The position numbers were made by a program, and so were the translations under genes. 41,253 nucleotides of DNA from Alphaproteobacteria bacterium (GTDB taxonomy: Bacteria; Pseudomonadota; Alphaproteobacteria; Rhizobiales; Devosiaceae): the NCBI GenBank assembly GCA_018818925.1, contig JAHJQZ010000122.1, positions 1-41,253 on the forward strand, read 5' to 3'. The notes beneath the pieces are model-generated. The model was not told the origin of the DNA and made no database searches. It saw only the letters and a list, made by a program, of their open reading frames with translations. Position 1 is the first letter of the stretch. The number at the start of each line of letters is the position of its first letter. This document shows, one piece after another, positions 1-8,693 of this stretch.

Positions 1-64
1 GCTTGGCCAGCCGCCGGAGATCCGTCGGCAAATAATCCGTTCGCAACCTCACTGCTGATCCCAT
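1..64 (-). CDS. IS630-type transposase, N-terminal fragment (cut by window edge)
   Basis: Reading leftwards from the ATG at 62-64, the frame is open to the window edge and gives 21 residues beginning MGSAVRLRTDY and ending LRRLAK. This start resembles the N-terminus of rhizobial IS630-family transposases, whose first residues (MGSAV.LR.D....LR.LA) precede a helix-turn-helix. A purine-rich GGCGAGAGGAGA ribosome-binding site lies just upstream of the ATG. The rest of the gene, including the DDE catalytic domain, lies outside the window, so intactness cannot be judged. The call rests on 21 residues recognised from memory and is moderately secure. Confidence 0.6.
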   Translation of the reverse strand, partial: MGSAVRLRTDYLPTDLRRLAK

Positions 65-140
65 GGGCGAATCTCCTCTCGCCTCACAGAATCACACCAT
101 ACCAAAATCCCAATGAGTCAGATCGTCTCGCCGTTGGTAT
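1..140 (-). mobile_element. Terminal part of an IS630-like element (partial)
   Basis: This stretch holds the transposase start and its leader. The outer boundary is a guess: IS630 elements insert at TA, and the sequence TATA at 138-141 lies between the transposase leader and unrelated IS21-like sequence. The matching right end lies outside the window, so neither the inverted repeat nor the target duplication can be verified. Confidence 0.4.
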
Positions 141-141
141 A

Positions 142-214
142 AACTGGGTCGCTCGGCCAAAAAACCTTTGCCATCTGATCTTGCGCGGCTGGCCATCTGA
201 TTTTGCGCGCTACA
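142..214. mobile_element. IS21-like terminus remnant with two terminal repeats
   Basis: An 18-bp motif, GCCATCTGATYTTGCGCG, occurs at 170-187 and again at 192-209, one mismatch apart and spaced 22 bp. Read on the minus strand from 214 the end begins TGTAGCGCGC. IS21-family elements begin with TGT and carry several spaced copies of a terminal repeat, which fits. No istA/istB coding sequence remains. The remnant abuts the IS630-like sequence on its inner side, as if the latter had inserted into it. Confidence 0.45.
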
Positions 215-505
215 AAGACCTATAACGAGGTCATGACCAAGGCCGGCCGGCCCTTATCGCTATTCCATATTCCCGCTGAACGGCGGCCCGCCCGACGCGG
301 ACCGCCGGCTTCGCTTTGCCACAGCCGGTCCCACTTCATGCGACGGCTCCGCGGAGCAGCAAGCGCCGACCTTTCATGATCTGTCACGCGATCCTGACGC
401 CGCTGGCGCCGCGGCGACATCTGGTCGAACGGTCCTGATTGGCGCGACACCCGGAAGCAGGCCTTGCGGCGGCCGGCGATCCCCGGCCGCAGCGCCGTTC
501 ACCTG
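215..505. other. Intergenic stretch, no gene recognised
   Basis: About 290 bases between the insertion-sequence debris and the stop codon of the activase gene. Short open frames exist on both strands but none resembles a known protein or has a convincing ribosome-binding site. The only structure I see is the GC-rich hairpin at 469-490. Confidence 0.5.
469..490 (-). terminator. GC hairpin downstream of activase gene (possible terminator)
   Basis: GCGGCCGG and CCGGCCGC form a perfect 8-bp stem with a 6-base loop, 15 bases beyond the activase stop codon. There is no T-run on the transcribed side, so it is at best a weak or Rho-assisted terminator or an mRNA 3' stabiliser. Confidence 0.35.
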
Positions 506-3500
506 TCAGGCTTCGGCCGATTCGGTGATGGCTTTGGGTACCGGGTGGCCCTCGGGTCTCGCTGGCTTGAGGCTGAGCTCGAGCTCCTTGGCATTCATGA
601 CCAGCATCTGCAGGCGGTTCTCGATATTGGCCATGCTGGTGTCGGGGTCGAAGTCGAGAGACAGTACCTGGATATGCGGATACCGGTCCTTGACGAACTT
701 GGCCATGCCACGGCCGAAGACGTGGTTGGGCAGGCAGCCGAAGGGCTGGACTATGACGAAACTGTGGGTGCCGTGAGCGGCCGCGTGCAGGATTTCGCCG
801 GCGATCAGCCAGCCTTCGCCGGCGCAATGGATCTTGTCGAAATGCGGCCTGGTCACGTCGAACAGCTCGCTGGTGGCCGGACGCCTGCGATAGCGTGCGT
901 AGCGCGCCATGATTTGCTCACTGCGCCGGAGGGCGCGTTCGATGATCCCTATGGTCGCCTTGTTGATCATTGACGTCACCAAGGAATGCTCGCCGAAAAA
1001 GTGGTCGGTTTCTTCCTGCTTGACGAGGAAGTCGCGGTTGAAGAAGTCGATGAAGCGCGGGCCCTGCACCTCCATGCCGTGCGCCGTCAGATAGTCTTCG
1101 AGGCGATAGTTCGCCACCGAGTGCGCCGCCATCAGGATTTCGCCCATCAATACCACCAGCGGCTTGCGCACCCGGTCGTCGACCGGAATGGCATTGAACG
1201 CCCTGACGGCGTCCGCGAGGACGGCGAACGTGCCTTTGGCGCTGTGCGGCACCGCCCGGCACAGCGCCTCGACGGCCTCGTCATAGGCGGCCCGCGCCGC
1301 GCCGGGGTGAATTTCGTAAGGCCCGGTGCTGCGTTTGAGGCTTTCGAGGGCGTCGAGTACGGTCAGGCCGTAGACCAGGCGGTACTGCATGCGCGCGTCG
1401 AGCCGGAAACCGGGGTGCAGCTTGCCGATCTCGTCGCCCGAGGTGACGATGGGAACGTCGGCAAGACCCGCCACGTCGAGCGCTTTGCGCGCCAGCATGG
1501 CATATTGGCCGGCACGGCAGTCCTTGCAGTTCTGGTGCATGCCGAACGCGATCTCGCTGCTTTTCGGGCGCTCGCGCTCGACGTAGCGCAGGAACTCTCC
1601 GAGGTTCACCTGTGCCGGAAAGCAGATATCGCCGTTAAGGTGCCGCTTGCCCAGCGCCAAGGCGCGCTCGTCGGCAAGCGGCAGGACCCGGGTCCGCACG
1701 CCGCGGGCGTCCGCGACCGCGCCGACCAGCCTGGAAAAGCCCGGACTGAGATTGGGCAGCATGATCGTGCGGCGGCGCCGGTCCGCCCTGGTGAAGATCG
1801 GCGGAAGCTTGTGTCCGTTGGCGGGCGTCGGCTGCCTCGACTGGCGGCGCTCGCGCACCGTCTCGATAAAAGAGGTGATGCGGATGCGCAGCGGTCCCCT
1901 GGCGTCGCTCTCGTCGAGCTTGAGGAGCAGCGCCTGTTTGCCCGCCCGCTGCATCACGCGCTGAATTTCGTCAGTGATGATGGCGTCGTGGCCGCAGCCG
2001 AAACTGGTAATCTGGGCGAGTTCGAGATTGGGGTGCCGGGCCGCGATCTTTGCCGCCGCATAGAGCTTGGCCTGAACGGTGCTGTTGACGCGAACCTCGA
2101 GATCGCCGAGCGCCTCGCTGTCAAGGCCCGGCACCGCATCGGACGGGATCACCGGCACACCGAGGCGGGTGAAGTACTTGCCGACATGGTGATTGACGAG
2201 CGGGTCGTTGTGGTAGGGGTGCATGCACAAAACGAGGGCGAAGCCTCCGCTTGCCGCGACCTTGTCGATGACCTCGCCGGCGCGCCGGTACATCTCCATC
2301 TCGAATTCGCCCTGACAGCGATCGGCTTCGGCGATGGCGGCCCGCGTCGCCGCCGGCGCAATGCCGAAGCTCGTTTGGAAGTATCGCGCCAGCTGGCGTT
2401 CGCGCATGGCCTGGCTCTTCCAGACGAAGGTCGGCGCATCCACCATGATCGGGGTTTCAACGTTTGTCTTCAGCACGAGCGGGTAGCCGGCCAGAACGGG
2501 GCAGGGGAAGTCCACGGGCACATCTCTGAACGGCGACAGGCCGCTGAGCATGACCGGCGCGAAGATGCGATCCACGCCATAGGCCGCGAGCGACTGGAAA
2601 TGCCCGTGAGCCAGCTTGGCCGGAAAGCAGATGGTGTCCGACGGGATGCTCGACAGCGCGCTTTCGTATTGCTCGTAGCTGCTTTTCTCCGAGACTTTGA
2701 CGGTGAAGCCGAGCGCGGTGAACAGGCCGCGCCAGAACGGCAGCCTGAGCCACATCTCGAGTGCGCGCGGCATGCCGATGGTGAGCTCGCGTGGCGCCGA
2801 GAGCTCGTTGACCTGGTAGCGCTTCAAGATGTTGCGTTCGCGCTCTTCTACGAGATTGGGCACGCTCTCGATGCGCCTTGTTGCCGCCTTCACCTTCTCG
2901 CGGAAGCTGTCGTCGGACATCTCGCCGATGATTTCGCCACGTTCGCATCGGTTGCCGCGCACGTAATGGGTGCCGTCGGCAAAGCGCACCAGGCTGCGGC
3001 TGCAATGGTTGGCGCAGCACGGGCAGGGCGCAATCGTCTCCTCGCGGTAGGAGAGGTTATCCAGCCGGTCGAGGCCGATGAAGGTACTGGCGCGCTCGGC
3101 CCGGTGCCGCTCCCGGGTCAGAAGGGCGATGCCGATCGCGCCCATGAACTCGGCGTGCGGCGCGCGGGTCACCTGCCTGCCGGTGTGCAGTTCCATGGCC
3201 CTCAGGATGGCGTCGTTCCTGAACGTGCCGCCCTGCACCACGATATGGTCGCCGAGCGCGTCGAGGCTGTGGAGCCGGATCACCTTGGTAAAGGCATTCT
3301 GGATGATGGCGCGGCACAGCCCCGCGAGCACGTCGTCGACGGACTTGCCGTCTTTCATCTCGGTGACGACGCGCGAGCGCATGAACACCGTGCAGCGGCT
3401 GCCGAGATCCGACGCCGCCTTGCTGCGGAACGCCCGTTCGGCGATGTCCTCGACCGGCACGCCGAGGCTGGCGGCGAAGGTCTCGATGAAGGCGCCGCAT

Positions 3501-4894
3501 CCGCTCGAGCAAGCCTCGTTGAGGGTGATGCCCGTGATGATGCCGTGGTTGAGAAAGATGGCCTTCATGTCCTGGCCGCCGATGTCGAGCACGAAGGAGG
3601 CATCGGGCTGGTATTTGAGCGCGGCGCGCGCATGGGCGATGGTTTCGACGGCGTGATGATCGGCATGGAAGGCGGCGGCCGACAGGTCTTCGCCGTAGCC
3701 GGTCGTGCCGGCGCCGATGATGTTGAGTTCCGTGCCGCGCGCCCGGGCCGAGTCCCTTGTCTCGATCAGGGCGGCGCGCAAGACGTCGAGCGGCGCCCCC
3801 CTGTTGTTGGCATAGTAGGAGGCGATGATGTGCTCGTCCTCGTCGAGGAAGACGAACTTGCTCGTCGTCGAACCGCAATCGATGCCGAGCGTCACGTCCA
3901 GGCGGCCGCGGTTCGGCGGAATGGTGCGGATTTCCTGTGGCGGATGGTGGCGCCTGAAGAAATCGCCCGCCTCGGCGTCGCTGGTGAACAGCGGCCGGCC
4001 GGACTGCGACGCCTCCGCGTGCTGCGCCTTCGGCCTCGTGCCCAGAAGCCGGATGAGCGCTTCGGCGCTGTGGGTGCGCGCATGATCCATCAGCGGGGTG
4101 AGGGTTGCCAGGGCGCAGCCGATCGCGACGATCACCTCTGGCTGTTCCGGGACGACGACCTGGTCGCTTTCGAGCTGGAGATGCTCGGCGAAGATGTCGA
4201 TGAGGCGCCGGTTGAAGGTGAGCGGCCCGCCCTCGAACACCACCGGGGCTCGAATCGTCGTTCCCTGCGCCAGCCCGCCAATGGTCTGCTTGGCGACGGC
4301 ATTGAGCGTCGACAGCGCCAGGTCCGCCTTGTCGACGCCCTGGTTGAGCAGGGGCTGGATGTCGGTCTTGGCGAACACGCCGCAGCGACCGCTCACATGG
4401 TAGACTTGGCGGCCGCGCTCGGCGAAGCCGTTGAACTGCTCGACCGGTATCCGCAACAGCTGGGCGATCTCGTCGATGAAGGCGCCCGTACCGCCGGCGC
4501 AGACCCCGTTCATGCGCATGTCGGAGGCGATGAGCTGCCCGGATGCCGGGTCGGGATGGAAGAAAATGATCTTGGCGTCCTGCCCGCCGAGTTCGATGGC
4601 GGTGCGCGCCTGCGGGTGCAGGTTCTTGACGGCGATGGAATTGGCGACGACCTCCTGCACGAAGTCGACCCCGAGATGATCGGCGATCAGCCTTCCACCG
4701 CTGCCGCACATCGCCACGCGCAGTCTTGCCGCCGGGAAGCGCGCCTCCACCAGTTCGATGAGGTCGCCCGTGCAGCGGCTCTGTTCGCCGAAATGGCGGC
4801 GATAATCCGAAAGGACCAGTCTCTTTTCGGCGTCGAGCACCGCGATTTTCGCGGTTGTCGAACCCACATCGATGCCGACCAGCAATTCACTCAT
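506..4894 (-). CDS. Giant acyl-CoA dehydratase activase (BadF/BadG/BcrA/BcrD type) fused to dehydratase-like region
   Basis: 1462 residues. Two ASKHA-type activase domains stand in tandem. The first (about 1-270) has GIDVGSTTAK at 7-16, ELGGQDAK at 101-108 and cysteines C132 and C171. The second (about 333-600) has GIDCGSTTSK at 337-346, DIGGQDMK at 437-444 and cysteines C462, C466 and C501. In 2-hydroxyacyl-CoA dehydratase activases such cysteines hold a [4Fe-4S] cluster at the dimer interface. Next come a Cys cluster (CPCCANHC, 624-631), a DUF2229-like region (about 705-930) and a C-terminal part resembling 2-hydroxyacyl-CoA dehydratase subunits (QPFGCLPNHVFGRGMAK). The family uses ATP hydrolysis to push a low-potential electron into a dehydratase; the substrate here is unknown. 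I chose the ATG at 4892-4894 because MSELLVGIDVG is a typical activase start; the frame stays open to 5617 but would run through the TetR gene. Divergent from that TetR gene. Confidence 0.88.
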   Translation of the reverse strand: MSELLVGIDVGSTTAKIAVLDAEKRLVLSDYRRHFGEQSRCTGDLIELVEARFPAARLRVAMCGSGGRLIADHLGVDFVQEVVANSIAVKNLHPQARTAIELGGQDAKIIFFHPDPASGQLIASDMRMNGVCAGGTGAFIDEIAQLLRIPVEQFNGFAERGRQVYHVSGRCGVFAKTDIQPLLNQGVDKADLALSTLNAVAKQTIGGLAQGTTIRAPVVFEGGPLTFNRRLIDIFAEHLQLESDQVVVPEQPEVIVAIGCALATLTPLMDHARTHSAEALIRLLGTRPKAQHAEASQSGRPLFTSDAEAGDFFRRHHPPQEIRTIPPNRGRLDVTLGIDCGSTTSKFVFLDEDEHIIASYYANNRGAPLDVLRAALIETRDSARARGTELNIIGAGTTGYGEDLSAAAFHADHHAVETIAHARAALKYQPDASFVLDIGGQDMKAIFLNHGIITGITLNEACSSGCGAFIETFAASLGVPVEDIAERAFRSKAASDLGSRCTVFMRSRVVTEMKDGKSVDDVLAGLCRAIIQNAFTKVIRLHSLDALGDHIVVQGGTFRNDAILRAMELHTGRQVTRAPHAEFMGAIGIALLTRERHRAERASTFIGLDRLDNLSYREETIAPCPCCANHCSRSLVRFADGTHYVRGNRCERGEIIGEMSDDSFREKVKAATRRIESVPNLVEERERNILKRYQVNELSAPRELTIGMPRALEMWLRLPFWRGLFTALGFTVKVSEKSSYEQYESALSSIPSDTICFPAKLAHGHFQSLAAYGVDRIFAPVMLSGLSPFRDVPVDFPCPVLAGYPLVLKTNVETPIMVDAPTFVWKSQAMRERQLARYFQTSFGIAPAATRAAIAEADRCQGEFEMEMYRRAGEVIDKVAASGGFALVLCMHPYHNDPLVNHHVGKYFTRLGVPVIPSDAVPGLDSEALGDLEVRVNSTVQAKLYAAAKIAARHPNLELAQITSFGCGHDAIITDEIQRVMQRAGKQALLLKLDESDARGPLRIRITSFIETVRERRQSRQPTPANGHKLPPIFTRADRRRRTIMLPNLSPGFSRLVGAVADARGVRTRVLPLADERALALGKRHLNGDICFPAQVNLGEFLRYVERERPKSSEIAFGMHQNCKDCRAGQYAMLARKALDVAGLADVPIVTSGDEIGKLHPGFRLDARMQYRLVYGLTVLDALESLKRSTGPYEIHPGAARAAYDEAVEALCRAVPHSAKGTFAVLADAVRAFNAIPVDDRVRKPLVVLMGEILMAAHSVANYRLEDYLTAHGMEVQGPRFIDFFNRDFLVKQEETDHFFGEHSLVTSMINKATIGIIERALRRSEQIMARYARYRRRPATSELFDVTRPHFDKIHCAGEGWLIAGEILHAAAHGTHSFVIVQPFGCLPNHVFGRGMAKFVKDRYPHIQVLSLDFDPDTSMANIENRLQMLVMNAKELELSLKPARPEGHPVPKAITESAEA

Positions 4895-5088
4895 TTCGGC
4901 GCACCGACGAACAGGCGTCCGAATGGCGATCGGGCTGCGGAACCGGCGGGCCGCGCCGCCGCGGCATTTGCGGCTCCGATCGGCGCGACGACCGCCCTGC
5001 CATGTTCGGAGAACCAGGTGTTCAAGGCACGCCTCTCGTCGCCGCCGCAGCCGTTGATGCAACGTCCTCATCCTACTAAGAGAACGAC

Positions 5089-5140
5089 TGTTTGCAAGCG
5101 TGTGTTTGCACATTTGGATGGAGTGGTGTAGAGTTGCAAC
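5089..5140. promoter_or_regulatory. Divergent promoter region with repeats, possible TetR operator
   Basis: Between the activase and TetR genes the octamer TGTTTGCA occurs at 5089-5096 and 5103-5110 (14 bp apart), followed by the perfect palindrome GTTGCAAC at 5133-5140. Such sites in a divergent TetR intergenic region often bind the adjacent regulator; this is inferred from position and symmetry only. Confidence 0.35.
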
Positions 5141-5164
5141 ACAGGGCATTCGGACGGGAATCGC

Positions 5165-5803
5165 ATGGCGAGCAAAGCGCGACTGCGCGCACTTCCGAGG
5201 CAGGCCGTCGATCGCGTTCCCGAGCGACAGGACGCGGAACCGCCGGCGCCTTTGCGCTCTCAGGGAACAAGGGACCGCATCCTTGCCGAGGCGCGGCGCC
5301 TGTTCGCCGAACGCGGCTTCGAACGGACGACGATGCGCGCCATCGCCACGGCGGCAAACATCAACGTCTCGATCGTGGCGCGATACTATGGCAGCAAGGC
5401 GGATCTGTTCGCCCTGGCCGCACAACTCGACATCCAGCTGCCGGATCTGAGCGCCGTGCCGCCCGACAAGCGGGGAGAGGCGATCGTCGCCCATTTCATC
5501 GACATCAGAGAGCGTTCCGACGACAGCGATCCGCTCATGGCGCTGGTGCGCTCGGCGGTGTCGCACGAAGTGGCGCGGCAGCGCTATTTCGACTTCATCA
5601 GGAAACAGGTCGACCAAGCGGTTTTATCGACGATTCCGAAAGAGCAGCGCGAAGAGGTTTTCGGGCTGATTCTCATTCAACTCATCGGGATCGGTTTCAG
5701 CCGATACATCCTCAAGCATCCGAGCGTGGCATCCTTGAAAAAGGACATCCTCGTCAGGGAGATCGGCGCGGCCCTGCAAAAATTTCTATCGAACGCGTCG
5801 TGA
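5165..5803 (+). CDS. TetR/AcrR family transcriptional regulator
   Basis: 212 residues. After a charged N-terminal extension of about 33 residues comes a TetR-type DNA-binding domain: GTRDRILAEARRLFAERGF at about 34-52, then the helix-turn-helix TTMRAIATAANIN..IVARYYGSKADLF at 55-82. The rest is a helical ligand-binding domain with no residue pattern I can tie to a ligand. It is transcribed away from the giant activase gene across a 270-bp gap, the classic arrangement for a local repressor, so it probably controls that gene and itself. The next gene (diguanylate cyclase) converges on it with 75 bp between stop codons. The start has a modest GACGGGA ribosome-binding site; no other ATG lies before the HTH. 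Confidence 0.88.
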   Translation: MASKARLRALPRQAVDRVPERQDAEPPAPLRSQGTRDRILAEARRLFAERGFERTTMRAIATAANINVSIVARYYGSKADLFALAAQLDIQLPDLSAVPPDKRGEAIVAHFIDIRERSDDSDPLMALVRSAVSHEVARQRYFDFIRKQVDQAVLSTIPKEQREEVFGLILIQLIGIGFSRYILKHPSVASLKKDILVREIGAALQKFLSNAS

Positions 5804-5878
5804 TCCGAACCGCTGGGACGGGCGCCGGCCGACACTGCGATGACCGACCGAAGGCGGGCGGCATCGCGCTTGACACGT

Positions 5879-7777
5879 TCAGGCGGCGGAGCTGTTGGTG
5901 TCGATGGTCTTGGCGTTCCAGATGACGGTGCGGTTGCGGCCGGTCCGCTTGGCGCTATAGAGCGCCGCGTCGGCGCGGCGGACGAGCTCGGCCGGGTTGC
6001 GGCGGCGGACGTGAGCGCCCACGGTGGCGACGCCGATGCTGACCGTGACGAAGGGCGGAACGTTGCCGCCATGGACGATGGCGCGTTCGGCGAGCAGACT
6101 GCGGATTTCCTCGGCGAGGAAGTGGGCGTCGTCGGCGTCGGTATCGGGCAGGATCATGGCGAACTCTTCGCCGCCGAAACGTGCCGCGACATCCCTCGGC
6201 TCGCGCACGAGTTGCTGCAGGCACTTGCTGATGGTCTTCAGGCAGTCGTCGCCGGCCAGATGTCCGTAAATGTCGTTGAAGGGCTTGAAGAAGTCGACAT
6301 CGATCATCAACAGGCTGAGAGGTTCGCCGGATTCGGCGGTGCGTTTCATCTCATCGTCCAGGGTCTGGTCGAAGGCCCTGCGATTGGGCAGGCCGGTCAG
6401 TCCGTCGGTGCCGGCGAGGGACTTGAGCTGGTCGGTGAGGGTCAGAAGCGCTTCCTGCGCCAGCTTGGCCTGGGTGATGTCCGACACCGTGACGATGGAA
6501 ATGCCGTCTTCAGTGCGGCCGGTGCGCACCCGGACCCAGTGGCCGTTGCTGAGATTGACTTCGCGTTCGGTCTTTTTGTGCACCGTATCGATGACGGCCT
6601 CGATCCAGCCCTCGACGTTGTCCTCGGGAATTCCGACCTGCTCGCCGACCTCGGCCACCGCTTCGAGGATGCGGCGCAGCGGCGTGCCCGGCATGCGAAG
6701 ATGCGCGGTCAGAGAGAAGATTTCCCGGTAGCGCTCGTTGCAGAACATCAGAACGTCGTTGGCATCGAACATGGCCAATCCGTCCGACATGCCGGACAGC
6801 GCCGCCGACAGCAGGTTGCGGCTCTGCGTCAGGTCGGATTCGGTGCGCTTCTGCCGGGTGATGTCGTGCGTGACGCCAACCAGGCCGACAACGTCGCCGT
6901 CACGGCCGACCACCGCCGATTTGGAAGTGGAGAACCATCGTGTCTCGCCGTAGGCGTCCTCTATGCTCTCAACGTGGTCCTTGATCGGCTGTCCCGTTGC
7001 GAGCAGGTACTGCTCCTGCGCGTGCAGGGCGCGTGCATGCCGTGGCTCGGAGATATCGAAATCCGTCTTGCCGCGCAGTTCGGCGGGGTCGCTGAAGCCG
7101 TGCCGTTCCGCGGCGAGCTGATTGATGACCACGAAGCGGCTCTGACGGTCCTTGATGTACTGGAAATCCGGCGACTGGTGCAGTGCGGCGACGAGCAGGC
7201 GACGCTCGTCCGAAAGTCGCCGGCCTTGCAGGATGATAAGTCCGGAAACGAGCGTTGCAACAAAGGTCAATCCCAGAACGGGCAAGCCGAATTCGGTAAC
7301 GGCAACCAGTCCTTTCGAGCCGGGCAGAGAGAGCATGCCGACCAGCATGGCGCCGGCGGCGGCGGCGGACAGGGCCAGTATCTGCCAGATCGCGTTCGGC
7401 CGCTGGTGTGCCATCGCATTGCCGACGATGCCGGCGCCAGTAGCCAGGGCGATCACGGTCAAGCCGGCGCTCATGCCGGTGCCGCCTGCCCAGGCGCGAT
7501 AGCTGCCCGCGATCGCTCCCGAGACAAGGCCGGCGAGTGGACCGCCGAAGAAGCCGGAAATGGCAATGATGGAGGAACGAAGGTCGAAGATGATGCCGCC
7601 GGGAATATGGACGGCAAGCATCATCGAGACGACAGCACTGACGCCCATGATCACGGCAAAAATCAGGTGACGAATACCGACCGGGGTCTTCTCGAGACGC
7701 TGGTTCAGCACCTCCCAGCCGAAGACCGAGAGCGCCACCACTGCCAGATTTCCGATCAGCTCCTGCCAGAGTGACAT
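5879..7777 (-). CDS. Membrane-bound PAS-PAS-GGDEF diguanylate cyclase with 5TM sensor
   Basis: 632 residues, predicted to make c-di-GMP from two GTP. The N-terminus (about 1-185) holds several hydrophobic segments with a GGIIFDLRSS motif at 60-69 and GFFGGPLAGL at 76-85, typical of the 5TM-5TMR_LYT sensor module. Two PAS domains follow (about 192-312 and 318-440), then a GGDEF domain from about 455. The domain has DGLTGLPNRRAF, the metal-binding MIDVDFFKPFND with D493/D495, and the active-site RFGGEEF (GGEEF 535-539), so it looks catalytically competent. The usual inhibitory RxxD motif just before it is absent: the equivalent residues read EPRD. The frame extends 62 codons upstream, but MSLWQEL at 7775-7777 begins the membrane module directly. 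No EAL domain. The partner and signal are not evident from the neighbours. Confidence 0.9.
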   Translation of the reverse strand: MSLWQELIGNLAVVALSVFGWEVLNQRLEKTPVGIRHLIFAVIMGVSAVVSMMLAVHIPGGIIFDLRSSIIAISGFFGGPLAGLVSGAIAGSYRAWAGGTGMSAGLTVIALATGAGIVGNAMAHQRPNAIWQILALSAAAAGAMLVGMLSLPGSKGLVAVTEFGLPVLGLTFVATLVSGLIILQGRRLSDERRLLVAALHQSPDFQYIKDRQSRFVVINQLAAERHGFSDPAELRGKTDFDISEPRHARALHAQEQYLLATGQPIKDHVESIEDAYGETRWFSTSKSAVVGRDGDVVGLVGVTHDITRQKRTESDLTQSRNLLSAALSGMSDGLAMFDANDVLMFCNERYREIFSLTAHLRMPGTPLRRILEAVAEVGEQVGIPEDNVEGWIEAVIDTVHKKTEREVNLSNGHWVRVRTGRTEDGISIVTVSDITQAKLAQEALLTLTDQLKSLAGTDGLTGLPNRRAFDQTLDDEMKRTAESGEPLSLLMIDVDFFKPFNDIYGHLAGDDCLKTISKCLQQLVREPRDVAARFGGEEFAMILPDTDADDAHFLAEEIRSLLAERAIVHGGNVPPFVTVSIGVATVGAHVRRRNPAELVRRADAALYSAKRTGRNRTVIWNAKTIDTNSSAA

Positions 7778-8000
7778 GCTTGGCAACGTCCCCTGCCGGC
7801 AGACTCGGCTACCGGCTTTCCTTGTTCCCGCAACGATACGGGCGGGATGCTTGCGGCCGGTTAAGACCGGGCATCGAAAGCGGCAGGGGTGCGGAATGTT
7901 GCGGCGCTGGTTAACGAACGGAATACAAAGGAAATTCCGACCGGAGCGATCAGAATAAGCCATTCGGCCGGCGCGACGGCACTTCCGCGGGACCGGCGGA

Positions 8001-8669
8001 TCAGCCGGCGCGTTCGGAGGTTAGCCAGGTGTTGACGATCTCGGCGACGGTTTCGGCGTGCTGGCCGAATTCTTCATCGCCCCAGTCGAGATCGAAGATC
8101 GCCGCGAGGGTAAAACGGTTGGAGACCGGGAAATAGCATAGCGAGGCGATGATGAGATAGAGCCGAACCGGCGAGATGTCGCGGTGGAAGATGTTTTCCC
8201 GCTTGCCGCGCGCGAGCACGTCGTCAAGGGCCAGCAGCAGCTTGGACTGGATCTCGTGGCGGTCGTGCAGCCGGGTAACGGTGCCGCCGCCCCTCAGATT
8301 CTCGGTATTGAGCATGGCGATGAACCATGGGTGTCGCCGGAAATGCCGGAAGGTGAACACGACCAGTTCGTGAATCGCCTCGCGCGGCGCCAGTTCCTCA
8401 AGGCTCAGTTCGAGTTCGGCCTCGCGGATCTGGACATAGGCCTCGCGCAGGGCGGCGGCGTAGAGGTCGTCCTTGTCACCAAAATAGTCGTAGAGCAGGG
8501 GCTTGGAAACGCCGGCCTTTTCGGCGATGCGGTCGACACGGGCACCCTCGTATCCGGCAGAGGAGAACTCGTTCAGCGCCGCTTGCAGGATGGCGGCGCG
8601 CGAGGCGTTGGAATCCCTTTGCCCGCGCTTCTTGCGGATGACCTTGCGGCCGGCGGCGCTGCCATGCAT
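8001..8669 (-). CDS. TetR family regulator, last gene of the first tct operon
   Basis: 222 residues. A basic N-terminus (KVIRKKRGQRDSN) precedes a TetR DNA-binding domain: ILQAALNEFSSAGYEGARV at about 27-45 and the HTH IAEKAGVSKPLLYDYFGDKDDLY at 48-70. The C-terminal helical part (about 80-210) should bind a small-molecule inducer; nothing in it identifies the ligand. It starts 25 bases after the tctA stop codon on the same strand, so it is probably cotranscribed with the transporter. It is the only regulator within the carbohydrate-acid block at 8001-17596, making it the best candidate to bind the two matching palindromes at 11900-11917 and 14198-14215. That link is inference. Confidence 0.88.
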   Translation of the reverse strand: MHGSAAGRKVIRKKRGQRDSNASRAAILQAALNEFSSAGYEGARVDRIAEKAGVSKPLLYDYFGDKDDLYAAALREAYVQIREAELELSLEELAPREAIHELVVFTFRHFRRHPWFIAMLNTENLRGGGTVTRLHDRHEIQSKLLLALDDVLARGKRENIFHRDISPVRLYLIIASLCYFPVSNRFTLAAIFDLDWGDEEFGQHAETVAEIVNTWLTSERAG

Positions 8670-8693
8670 GTCGTGCGTTCCTTCCGGTCCCTG

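Noticed and set aside
220-450. 76-codon minus-strand frame beside the insertion-sequence debris
   Set aside because: Arg/Gly-rich with no recognisable family; could be a decayed gene but nothing supports it.
986-5131. 1381-codon open frame on the plus strand, antisense to the activase gene
   Set aside because: It mirrors the codon structure of the activase gene in GC-rich DNA, has no recognisable domain, and the minus-strand frame has clear conserved motifs throughout.
4895-5617. N-terminal extension of the activase frame
   Set aside because: It would overlap the divergent TetR gene and their promoter, is rich in Arg/His without domain similarity, and the typical activase start MSELLVGIDVG lies at 4894.
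5840-7774. 644-codon plus-strand frame opposite the diguanylate cyclase gene
   Set aside because: Low-complexity Gly/Asp/His-rich translation typical of an antisense shadow; the minus strand encodes intact PAS and GGDEF domains.
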